Assembly: GCA_014380965.1 (NCBI GenBank)
Contig: JACMIV010000146.1
Location: forward strand, 1 to 5,000
From: Rhizobiaceae bacterium
GTDB lineage: Bacteria; Pseudomonadota; Alphaproteobacteria; Rhizobiales; Rhizobiaceae
DNA: 5,000 nt
Reading direction: 5' to 3'
A program made the translations under genes and the position numbers. Below, piece by piece: positions 1-4,888 of the stretch. Under the pieces are notes generated by a model. It did no database searches and was not told the DNA's origin. It was given only the letters and a program-made list of their open reading frames with translations. How positions within the stretch are numbered: position 1 is the first letter of the stretch; each line of letters begins with the position of its first letter.

Positions 1-414
1 GCGTTGATAGGTGGCACAGCGACAGATGTTGCCGGCCATGGCGCCATCGATATCCTCGTCGGTCGGCTTCGGCGTGTTCTGCAGGAGCGAGACGGCGGAC
101 ATGATCTGGCCTGACTGGCAGTAGCCGCATTGCGGCACGTCGATCGCGACCCACGCCTTCTGCACGGCCTCCGCCTCGGCTCCGGAAACGCCCTCGATCG
201 TAATGACTTCCGAGCCTTCTACCGTCGAGATCGGCGTGATGCAGGAGCGGCGCGTCATCCCGTCGAGATGCACCGTGCAGGCGCCGCACTGGGCGATGCC
301 GCAGCCATATTTGGTGCCGGTCAACTTCTCGAAGTCGCGGATGACCCACAGGAGCGGGGTCTCGGGATCGCCGTCGAAGGTCTTTTCCTGGCCGTTGAGC
401 GTAAAGCTGATCAA
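1..414 (-). CDS. (2Fe-2S)-binding small subunit of a molybdenum hydroxylase, IorA-like (partial, C-terminus beyond window)
   Basis: This is the electron-transfer subunit of a xanthine-oxidase-family enzyme. It would carry electrons from the molybdopterin subunit through two [2Fe-2S] clusters. The 138 visible residues contain the plant-ferredoxin-type cluster ligands C38, C43, C46 and C58 (CGIAQCGAC) and the second-cluster ligands C96, C99, C131 and C133 (CGYCQSGQ and [10 protein letters not shown]). The layout and the GNICRCxTYQR ending match isoquinoline 1-oxidoreductase alpha-type subunits, which are about 150-160 residues, so only a short C-terminal tail is missing. The start is a TTG at 414, chosen because AAGGAG (427-422) lies 7 bases upstream and the domain begins at once (ISFTLNGQ). 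The large molybdopterin subunit is probably just past the left edge, but this is not visible. The cluster chemistry is secure. The substrate is not known, and the isoquinoline name should be read only as a family label. Confidence 0.93.
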   Translation of the reverse strand, partial: MISFTLNGQEKTFDGDPETPLLWVIRDFEKLTGTKYGCGIAQCGACTVHLDGMTRRSCITPISTVEGSEVITIEGVSGAEAEAVQKAWVAIDVPQCGYCQSGQIMSAVSLLQNTPKPTDEDIDGAMAGNICRCATYQR

Positions 415-421
415 GACCTCT

Positions 422-427
422 CTCCTT
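422..427 (-). promoter_or_regulatory. Ribosome binding site fixing a TTG start
   Basis: AAGGAG on the minus strand sits 7 bases before TTG at 414. No ATG or GTG is placed this well, so the site supports a TTG start for the [2Fe-2S] subunit. Confidence 0.75.
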
Positions 428-445
428 GTTCAAAGCGAGGGTCCC

Positions 446-463
446 AGCGAACGGAAGTTCGCT
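446..463 (-). repeat. 18-bp inverted repeat in the leader of the [2Fe-2S] subunit gene
   Basis: AGCGAAC and GTTCGCT form perfect 7-bp arms around the tetraloop-sized spacer GGAA. The repeat lies about 32 bases upstream of the TTG start and just downstream of a CTTGAC hexamer (477-482), so it would overlap the -10 or initial transcribed region if that hexamer is a -35 box. It could be a repressor operator or an mRNA hairpin. There is no adjoining T-run, so a terminator is unlikely. Confidence 0.5.
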
Positions 464-476
464 CGGGGCCGCGTCG

Positions 477-482
477 GTCAAG
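477..482 (-). promoter_or_regulatory. Possible sigma-70 -35 box (CTTGAC) for the [2Fe-2S] subunit gene
   Basis: CTTGAC on the minus strand is the typical alphaproteobacterial -35 sequence. It lies about 63 bases before the TTG start. The hexamer 17 bases downstream (AACTTC) is a poor -10, so the promoter would be weak or activator-dependent. Confidence 0.35.
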
Positions 483-485
483 TCT

Positions 486-504
486 GTAATAGGTCTAACA
501 TTAC
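486..504. promoter_or_regulatory. Possible activator-binding dyad GTAAT-N9-ATTAC
   Basis: Perfect 5-bp arms are separated by 9 bases, in an AT-rich patch that stands out from the GC-rich surroundings. The dyad lies directly upstream of the CTTGAC hexamer for the [2Fe-2S] subunit gene, where an activator would bind. The arms are short, so chance is possible. Confidence 0.3.
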
Positions 505-621
505 GAGAAGGAGAGGCTTGCGAAAAGACCCGGCCTTGTCCAGCCGTCCTCACTTTCCAGTGACGCAATGTGCCGCAACCCGCACACTTGTCAAAGCCGA
601 TTCCGCCTCTAGCAACGCGAA

Positions 622-647
622 GAGCCGCCTCGTTCCCGAAGCGGCTC
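622..647 (-). terminator. Hairpin downstream of csbD, possible weak terminator
   Basis: GAGCCGC (622-628) and GCGGCTC (641-647) form a 7-bp GC-rich stem. A mismatch and a further 3-bp TCG/CGA stem sit inside it. It starts about 35 bases after the csbD stop codon on the minus strand. No T-run follows (TTCGCG on the minus strand), so it is either a Rho-assisted terminator or an mRNA 3'-end stabiliser. Confidence 0.4.
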
Positions 648-681
648 GTCCTGCGTCCTGCTTAAAGCGAAGGGGTCGTAA

Positions 682-873
682 TCAGTGTCTGCCGACCTGA
701 TCCTTGATCGCGCCTTTGACCTTGCCGACATTCTTCTCGGTCTTGCCCTCGATCTGATCCATCTTGCCTTCGGCCTGAAGACGTTCGTTGCCGACGAGCT
801 TGCCGGCCGCTTCCTTGAGATGGCCGCCGATTTCCTTGAGACCGCCTGAAGCTTCGTTCTTGTCGATCGCCAT
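682..873 (-). CDS. csbD: CsbD family stress protein
   Basis: This is a 63-residue, highly charged, hydrophilic protein without cysteines. It has the repeated G-K-x-K/E-x-x-G pattern of the CsbD family: GGLKEIGGHLKEAAGKL, LQAEGKMDQIEGK and VGKVKGAIKDQ. The family is small and abundant under general stress. CsbD is a sigma-B target in Bacillus subtilis, but the molecular function is unresolved. The start is ATG at 873 because AAAGGA (886-881) lies 7 bases upstream. An in-frame GTG at 894 would add seven residues but has no Shine-Dalgarno sequence. The gene is isolated: a terminator ends the upstream transporter gene, and an EcfG-type promoter (932-956) lies about 60 bases upstream of the start. 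It is therefore probably induced by the alphaproteobacterial general stress response. The family call is secure. Confidence 0.93.
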   Translation of the reverse strand: MAIDKNEASGGLKEIGGHLKEAAGKLVGNERLQAEGKMDQIEGKTEKNVGKVKGAIKDQVGRH

Positions 874-880
874 GGTTTGA

Positions 881-886
881 TCCTTT
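881..886 (-). promoter_or_regulatory. Ribosome binding site of csbD
   Basis: AAAGGA on the minus strand lies 7 bases before ATG at 873. It decides for the 63-residue form over the GTG at 894, within whose reading frame this site would otherwise fall. Confidence 0.7.
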
Positions 887-931
887 GCGTTCACTTGCCG
901 CTTGCGGTTTCTCGCGCGGCGCCGAAGACAA

Positions 932-956
932 AACGGTGCTTTGCGACTGGCGTTCC
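932..956 (-). promoter_or_regulatory. EcfG-type general stress promoter of csbD
   Basis: On the minus strand GGAAC (956-952) is followed by a 16-base spacer and CGTT (935-932). This matches the alphaproteobacterial sigma-EcfG consensus GGAAC-N16/17-CGTT exactly. It lies in the 105-base gap between the TauE/SafE gene and csbD, pointing at csbD, and would give a leader of roughly 50 bases. No other GGAAC that I checked in the window has a CGTT at this spacing. Assignment to EcfG is inferred from the sequence match and from the stress nature of the downstream gene. Confidence 0.72.
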
Positions 957-967
957 GGCAATCATGG

Positions 968-1000
968 AAAAAAGATCGTCAACTGAAGAGTTGCCAGATC
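968..1000 (-). terminator. Intrinsic terminator of the TauE/SafE gene, overlapping its stop codon
   Basis: On the minus strand, CAACT (993-989), loop CTTC and AGTTG (984-980) form a perfect stem. Outer GATC/GATC segments (1000-997 and 977-974) extend it past a small internal loop. Six Ts (973-968) follow directly. The TGA stop (981-979) lies in and just after the 3' arm, so the last codons of the gene double as terminator sequence. It separates the transporter transcript from csbD. Confidence 0.65.
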
Positions 1001-1749
1001 TGGATCAGCGAAAGACCGCAGATCAAGGTGCCGACGGCTCGCAGCAGCCATGCCTCCGGAACGATGCGGACGGCGTAGCCGGCGAATGGCGCGACCAAGA
1101 TGCCGCCGAGGACGAGCCCGCCGACCGATAGAGCATTCGAGGCAAGGTCCGGTGCGTCCTCCCAGTGGCCGGTGAGAAGCGCGAAGAGAAAAGCGAGGGA
1201 AACCGACAGCGAGACGAGGAACTCCGCCGCATTGACGGTGCCGATGACGTAGCGCGGTTGGCCGCCAGCGCCGAGAAGGCCGGAGGTCACGATCGGCCCC
1301 CAGCCCCCGCCGCCGATGGAATCGAGGAAGCCCCCGGTGCTTGCCAGCGGCGGCACGATGACCATCGGCACCGGCTTGTGCGGGATGCGGTTGAATGACC
1401 GGTAGAGGAGAAACACGCCGATGAGCCCGAGATAGATGGCCACGTAAGGCTTCACGACGTCGCCGTCGACACTGGTCAAAACGTAGGTGCCGAGCACGCC
1501 GCCGAGGATGCCGAACGGAACGAGACGCCAGAACAGCTTCCAGTCGATGTTCCGGTTTGCGATGTGCGCGCTTCCCGAGGCCGCGGTGGTGAAGAGCTCT
1601 GCGGCATGGACCGAGGCGGAGGCCTGAGCCGGACTGACGCCGAAGGAGAGCAGCACCGTCGAGCAGATGACGCCATAGGCCATGCCGAGCGCCCCGTCGA
1701 CGAGCTGGGCAAGGGCGCCGACGAGAAGGAACAGGAGAAAATCAATCAT
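979..1749 (-). CDS. Sulfite exporter TauE/SafE family membrane transporter
   Basis: This is a 256-residue integral inner-membrane protein of about the usual family length, with roughly seven to eight hydrophobic segments. The family (formerly DUF81) exports or takes up sulfur-containing anions such as sulfite, sulfoacetate or taurine-derived compounds. The substrate here cannot be read from the sequence. The two-fold internal repeat typical of the family is visible: D18-G-A-L-G-M-A-Y-G with A49-A-E51 in the first half, and D143-S-I-G-G-G-G-W-G with A174-A-E176 in the second, each D-to-E distance being 33 residues. GGGGWGPIVTSGLL and PRYVIGTVNAAEF are strong family signatures. The start is ATG at 1749, with MIDFLLFLLVG leading straight into the first helix. 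The Shine-Dalgarno is weak (GGA about 6 bases upstream). The gene stands alone and ends in its own terminator. No sulfur-metabolism genes are visible nearby. Confidence 0.92.
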   Translation of the reverse strand: MIDFLLFLLVGALAQLVDGALGMAYGVICSTVLLSFGVSPAQASASVHAAELFTTAASGSAHIANRNIDWKLFWRLVPFGILGGVLGTYVLTSVDGDVVKPYVAIYLGLIGVFLLYRSFNRIPHKPVPMVIVPPLASTGGFLDSIGGGGWGPIVTSGLLGAGGQPRYVIGTVNAAEFLVSLSVSLAFLFALLTGHWEDAPDLASNALSVGGLVLGGILVAPFAGYAVRIVPEAWLLRAVGTLICGLSLIQIWQLFS

Positions 1750-1883
1750 GCGTATTCCGAATGAGCGCCGCGCGGGACCCTAACAAAACGCTCACCGCGG
1801 GACAGGAAGCTTTTTCCTTTTGCACCGCGATCGGTGGCGCTTTGTCCCTCGCATCGACGCTGTCGCGAAACAAGCGAGGAACT

Positions 1884-1904
1884 CCGGCCGAGTGCTCGGC
1901 CCGG
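1884..1904 (-). terminator. GC-rich hairpin downstream of tag, possible terminator without T-run
   Basis: GGCCGAG and CTCGGCC (1886-1901) are perfect inverted arms around TG, and flanking CC and GG can extend the stem past a one-base bulge. The hairpin lies about 55 bases after the tag stop codon in the 206-base gap before the transporter gene. No T-run follows on either strand, so termination is uncertain. Apart from this hairpin I see no gene in 1750-1955 and no clear promoter for the transporter. Confidence 0.35.
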
Positions 1905-1955
1905 ACGGGCATCGGCGCGACGCCTGGTCTCGATCGACCTTCCCGCCTGCGCCCT

Positions 1956-2633
1956 CTACTTCGGCCGCATGAAGCGCGACCTCTCCTCTTCGCACGGCTG
2001 GCGGCAGATGCAGCCCTCCACATGGTCGTTGACGAAGCCCATGGACTGCATGAAGGCATAGAGCACCGTCGGGCCGACGAAGGTGAAGCCTCGCTGCTTC
2101 AGAGCCTTGGACAGCCGCGTCGAGGCGGCCGTTTGCGGATGGGCGAGGAGATATGCCTGGTCGATCGAACCGGGCCGCTCCGCGTCGCCGGGCTCGAACG
2201 ACCAGAGGAAGGCGGCGAAGGAAACGCCTTCCTCGCGCAAACGGCGGATCTGGCGGGCATTGTTGATCGCCGAGACGATCTTCCCCCGGTGCCGGACGAT
2301 GCCGGGATCGCACACCAGCCTCTCGACGTCCGCATCGCCGAAGTCGGCGACGGTCTCGATGCTGAAGCCGGCGAAGGCCGTGCGGAAGGCGGGACGTTTG
2401 CGAAGGATGGTGAGCCAGGAGAGGCCGGCCTGAAAGCCCTCGAGGCAGAGCTTCTCGTACAGCCGGTCGTCGTCCCCGACGGGGCGCCCCCATTCGCGGT
2501 CGTGGTAGGCGATATAGTCGTCGGCGCCGCCTTGCCAGCGGCAGCGCAGCGCACCGTCGATCCCTCGCATCAACCCGGCGACCGCCGCTCCATCGGCGAC
2601 CGCCTCCACCGATCCGTTGCGTTCATCACTCAT
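1956..2633 (-). CDS. tag: DNA-3-methyladenine glycosylase I
   Basis: This cytoplasmic base-excision repair enzyme removes 3-methyladenine from alkylated DNA. It has 225 residues and aligns closely with E. coli Tag: CRW...DYIAYHDREWG (31-49), KLCLEGFQAGLSW (61-73), VRHRGKI (113-119), FLWSF (142-146), SKALKQRGFTFVGPT (175-189) and FMQSMGFVNDHVEGCICR (194-211). The zinc ligands of the family are all present (C31, H44, H204, C208), as is the active-site glutamate E65, equivalent to E. coli E38. The start is ATG at 2633 with GAAGG a few bases upstream, which is closer than ideal. This gives an extra N-terminal stretch of about 27 residues relative to E. coli. An internal ATG at 2570 (residue 22) would remove most of it but has no Shine-Dalgarno. 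The C-terminus extends about a dozen residues beyond the zinc site. A palindrome (2665-2681) lies just upstream. Confidence 0.96.
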   Translation of the reverse strand: MSDERNGSVEAVADGAAVAGLMRGIDGALRCRWQGGADDYIAYHDREWGRPVGDDDRLYEKLCLEGFQAGLSWLTILRKRPAFRTAFAGFSIETVADFGDADVERLVCDPGIVRHRGKIVSAINNARQIRRLREEGVSFAAFLWSFEPGDAERPGSIDQAYLLAHPQTAASTRLSKALKQRGFTFVGPTVLYAFMQSMGFVNDHVEGCICRQPCEEERSRFMRPK

Positions 2634-2664
2634 CGCCCTTCATGCCGCGAGGCAGGGGCCAGTG

Positions 2665-2681
2665 CAACGATGTGATCGTTG
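2665..2681. promoter_or_regulatory. Perfect palindrome CAACGAT-N3-ATCGTTG upstream of tag
   Basis: CAACGAT and ATCGTTG are perfect 7-bp arms around GTG, centred about 40 bases upstream of the tag start in the 179-base divergent gap. The odd-spaced dyad looks like an operator for a dimeric regulator. It could also fold as an mRNA hairpin in the tag leader, although a 3-base loop is tight. I see no convincing -35/-10 pair for either divergent gene in this gap. Confidence 0.45.
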
Positions 2682-2812
2682 ACGGCGACGCCAAGTCCTC
2701 ACGAACGTACACCCTTACCGTCCTCGATCGAACGGCGCCTGTTGCGAAAGCGCAGCATCCTTGACCCCCGCACAGGCCCCGGGCTTGTGCCGCGCCGCGA
2801 CAGCTTGCAAGG

Positions 2813-3607
2813 GTGGAGCCTCTTTCCCGCAGATCAGGCTGGATGCCCCGGATGGCCTTGCCCCAAGCGCGCCGACGTCGACACGACCGCGTTTCGGCGC
2901 TGCCCATCCGGCTCTACGGCGGCGTTCTCGCACTCCTCCTGTCGGCTTGGGGCGCTGCCGCCGCTCCGACAGCCGCCGAAGCTCGCCTGATCGAAGGGTT
3001 CGAGCGGATCGCCTTCGGCGTCGAGATCGCAGGCACCTTTGGTGGCGGCCGCTACCTCAAGCGGTTCGCTGGACCGGTCGGGTTCGCGATCGACGACAGA
3101 TCCGCAAGCGGAAGGGCCCGCGAGGCGCGGACCTTTCTCGCCTCTCTCGACCGACGGATCGACGGGCTCGACAGCAGCGTCCTCGGCGATCCAGGCCGCG
3201 CCAACTTCCTCGTCCACATCGTCGACCGCAAGGACTACCAGTCGGTCGGCCGCGCCATCTATCGCAACCCGTTCATGACGGTCCCCGGCGACTGCATCGT
3301 GCGCGTGAGTTTCGGGCGGCGTGGGATCGTGCGCTCGGACGCTCTCATCGTCGCCGACGAGGGAGACGTGCTCTTCACCCGCTGCCTGATCGAGGAGGTG
3401 CTTCAGGGTCTCGGCCCGCTCGACGACAATCCGGACGCTGCCGACAGCGTCTTCAACGACACCTCCACCCTGACGCGCTTCTCGCGCTACGACCGCATCA
3501 TGCTCAACATGCTCTACGACACGCGGCTGATGCCTGGAATGACCGCCGAGACCGCGGGGCCGCTCCTGCCCGACATCGCCCGAGACACCCGGCGAAGAGT
3601 GCGCTGA
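2813..3607 (+). CDS. DUF2927 domain-containing exported protein
   Basis: The C-terminal half carries the DUF2927 signature: RCLIEEVLQGLGPLDDNP (190-207), then SVFNDTSTLTRFSRYDR (212-228) and IMLNMLYDTRLMPGM (229-243). The family is known mostly from proteobacterial exported proteins and has no established activity. An Arg-rich stretch (20-33), a hydrophobic core (about 34-49) and a GAAAA-P cleavage region form a Sec signal peptide, so the mature protein should be periplasmic. The mature part has exactly two cysteines (C161 and C191), which could form a disulfide. EEVLQ sits where an HExxH helix might be expected in a zinc peptidase fold, which is only a resemblance. The start is uncertain: GTG 2813 gives 264 residues, while ATG 2843 or ATG 2852 gives a more normal signal peptide n-region, and none has a strong Shine-Dalgarno. 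It is followed after 166 bases by the L,D-transpeptidase gene, also exported. Confidence 0.85.
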   Translation: MEPLSRRSGWMPRMALPQARRRRHDRVSALPIRLYGGVLALLLSAWGAAAAPTAAEARLIEGFERIAFGVEIAGTFGGGRYLKRFAGPVGFAIDDRSASGRAREARTFLASLDRRIDGLDSSVLGDPGRANFLVHIVDRKDYQSVGRAIYRNPFMTVPGDCIVRVSFGRRGIVRSDALIVADEGDVLFTRCLIEEVLQGLGPLDDNPDAADSVFNDTSTLTRFSRYDRIMLNMLYDTRLMPGMTAETAGPLLPDIARDTRRRVR

Positions 3608-3658
3608 GCGCTCTTTACCTTGCCTTCACCATGCCCGTCAGCGCTCTGTTAGGCATAA

Positions 3659-3687
3659 CGAAATGCATTGGCGCCAGTGGCATTTCG
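3659..3687. repeat. 29-base inverted repeat between the DUF2927 and L,D-transpeptidase genes
   Basis: CGAAATGC (3659-3666) and GCATTTCG (3680-3687) are perfect 8-bp arms, and the spacer contains a second palindrome, TGGCGCCA (3669-3676). As RNA it folds into a stem of 7 bp, a single-G bulge, then 5 bp including one G-U, closed by a GCGC tetraloop. It begins 52 bases after the DUF2927 stop. No T-run follows, although the 3' arm itself holds TTT. Possible roles are a terminator or mRNA 3'-end protector for the upstream gene, or an operator for the downstream one. Confidence 0.55.
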
Positions 3688-3773
3688 CGCGGCCGGCGAT
3701 TCACCATTCGCTTGCCAATTTCCCGCAGTCTCGGCCCCGACAAGAGCCATGATGCGGATCGGATATCCTCGGC

Positions 3774-4670
3774 ATGGTGTTCCTCCCGACGAAGGACGAC
3801 CGACCCTTGCCCTCCCTAACGTTCCGCCCATCGCGGCCGCGCGCCGCCCGTCTCTTCGTTGCGTGTCTCGCACTGGCGGCGGCGGCCTTCGCGGCTCCAA
3901 GCGCGGACGCGCGCGACCGGCATTCCGCGGTCAAGGTATCCCCCGATCTCGCAGCCGAATGGCTGCTCCAGCTCTCGCCCGGCAGCGGCGTCGTGCCGGG
4001 GTACCAGCGCCCGCACCTTTCCGATGCCCGGCGCAATTACGAGGGCGTGACCTCTCAGGGGCAGGCTCCGACAGCGATCGGGCGCCGCACCGGCTTCGGT
4101 CGCGCTCCGCGCACCGACAATCGCCGACCGCTGGTCGATCCCGGCTACACGGGCTCGGTGACGCGGCAGGCGAGCGTCGCCCGGCCACGTCAGATGAAGC
4201 GCGTGGACAGCATCGATCCGAAATACCTGCCGCAGACCGTCTCCTACAAGGGCAGCCACAGACCTGGCACCGTCGTCATCGACACCGACACCAAGTTCCT
4301 CTACCTCGTCGAGCCCGGCGGAACGGCGCGCCGCTATGGCGTCGGCGTCGGCAAACCCGGCTTCGAATGGGCGGGCACCCACAAGGTGACGCAGAAGAGG
4401 GAATGGCCAACCTGGACGCCGCCCGCACAGATGCGCGCCCGAGAGAAGAAAAAGGGCCGCATCCTGCCCGTGCGCATGGAGGGAGGGCCGGAGAACCCGC
4501 TTGGGGCGCGAGCAATGTATCTCGGCTCGACGCTCTACCGCATCCACGGCACGAATCAGCCCTGGACGATCGGGCAGGCGGTCTCGTCCGGCTGCATCCG
4601 GATGCGGAATGAAGACGTCAGCGATCTCTATGAGAGAGTTCCGGTCGGCACCCGCGTCATCGTGCTCTAG
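3774..4670 (+). CDS. L,D-transpeptidase (YkuD domain), exported
   Basis: This periplasmic enzyme acts on peptidoglycan. The family makes 3-3 cross-links between meso-diaminopimelate residues or attaches proteins to the cell wall, using a catalytic cysteine. Of 298 residues, about 1-46 form a signal peptide (Arg-rich n-region, core LFVACLALAAAAFAA, cleavage near ADA-RD). Residues 47 to about 150 are a low-complexity, Arg/Pro-rich linker. The YkuD domain runs from about G165 (GTVVIDTDTKFLYLV) to the end. The active site is complete: H258 in RIHGTN, and S272, G273, C274 and R276 in SSGCIRM. C274 is the only cysteine in the mature protein. The start could instead be GTG 3777 or TTG 3807. The TTG has AAGGA 10 bases upstream and would give a shorter, more typical signal peptide. 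Whether it forms 3-3 cross-links or anchors outer-membrane proteins cannot be decided from this sequence. Confidence 0.95.
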   Translation: MVFLPTKDDRPLPSLTFRPSRPRAARLFVACLALAAAAFAAPSADARDRHSAVKVSPDLAAEWLLQLSPGSGVVPGYQRPHLSDARRNYEGVTSQGQAPTAIGRRTGFGRAPRTDNRRPLVDPGYTGSVTRQASVARPRQMKRVDSIDPKYLPQTVSYKGSHRPGTVVIDTDTKFLYLVEPGGTARRYGVGVGKPGFEWAGTHKVTQKREWPTWTPPAQMRAREKKKGRILPVRMEGGPENPLGARAMYLGSTLYRIHGTNQPWTIGQAVSSGCIRMRNEDVSDLYERVPVGTRVIVL

Positions 4671-4888
4671 CGGCAACAGAGCTCCCCGAAACGACTTCTT
4701 CTCGATCACGGCTTGAGGAGAAGACGTGCCTTTGCCCGGTTCGTTGCTTGCCAGACCGGCACGCCGGGGCGAATCTTTGCTCGGAGTATGAGCTTACGCG
4801 GACGCCCTGGCCCTTCGACAGCGAGGGGCGTTGGCGCCTCGGCCCGCTGCCCTTTTGTCTCCTGCCTAAATCTATGAGGACGTCGCCC
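4671..4888. other. Intergenic region before the last gene, no clear gene
   Basis: This 218-base gap follows the L,D-transpeptidase stop. A short hairpin CGAGG/CCTCG (around 4830-4850) is followed some 15 bases later by TTTT and might be a poor terminator. A 29-codon reading frame (4788-4877) ends just before the next gene's ribosome binding site, but its own start is badly spaced from CGGAG. I see no convincing promoter. Confidence 0.4.
4876..4880 (+). promoter_or_regulatory. Ribosome binding site of the exported protein at the right edge
   Basis: GAGGA lies 8 bases before ATG 4889. It favours that start over the in-frame ATG at 4874, which would overlap this site and has no Shine-Dalgarno of its own. 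Confidence 0.65.

Noticed and set aside
647..661. Tandem CGTCCTG repeat (two copies of 7 bp)
   Set aside because: Two short copies in GC-rich DNA are easily explained by chance.
130..700. Plus-strand frames over the [2Fe-2S] gene and the following gap
   Set aside because: They are antisense to a gene with all eight cluster cysteines, and no homology is recognisable in the translations.
1803..1817. AGGAA-GCTTT-TTCCT with T-run as a plus-strand terminator
   Set aside because: No plus-strand gene lies upstream for it to terminate, and the stem is short and AT-rich.
1761..2675. Long open frame on the plus strand (304 codons) opposite tag
   Set aside because: It is antisense to a gene with complete zinc and active-site residues. 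Its translation is low-complexity with no family signature, and high GC content commonly leaves such frames open.
2760..2789. CTTGAC plus an imperfect inverted repeat (CACAGGCCC/GGGCTTGTG) as a promoter for the DUF2927 gene
   Set aside because: The hexamer 17 bases downstream is not -10-like, and the repeat needs a wobble pair. It is too weak to annotate, though it may deserve a look if a transcription start maps near 2795.
2761..3819. 352-codon plus-strand frame overlapping the DUF2927 gene
   Set aside because: It is Arg/Pro-rich and without recognisable motifs. The alternate frame 2813-3607 has a signal peptide and clear DUF2927 motifs.
3668..4709. Long frames on both strands over the L,D-transpeptidase
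   Set aside because: The YkuD active site lies in the 3774-4670 frame. The others are shadows with Arg/Ala-rich composition.
4788..4877. 29-codon frame that could be a leader peptide before the last gene
   Set aside because: CGGAG is only one base from its ATG, it has no run of regulatory codons, and no attenuator hairpin follows.
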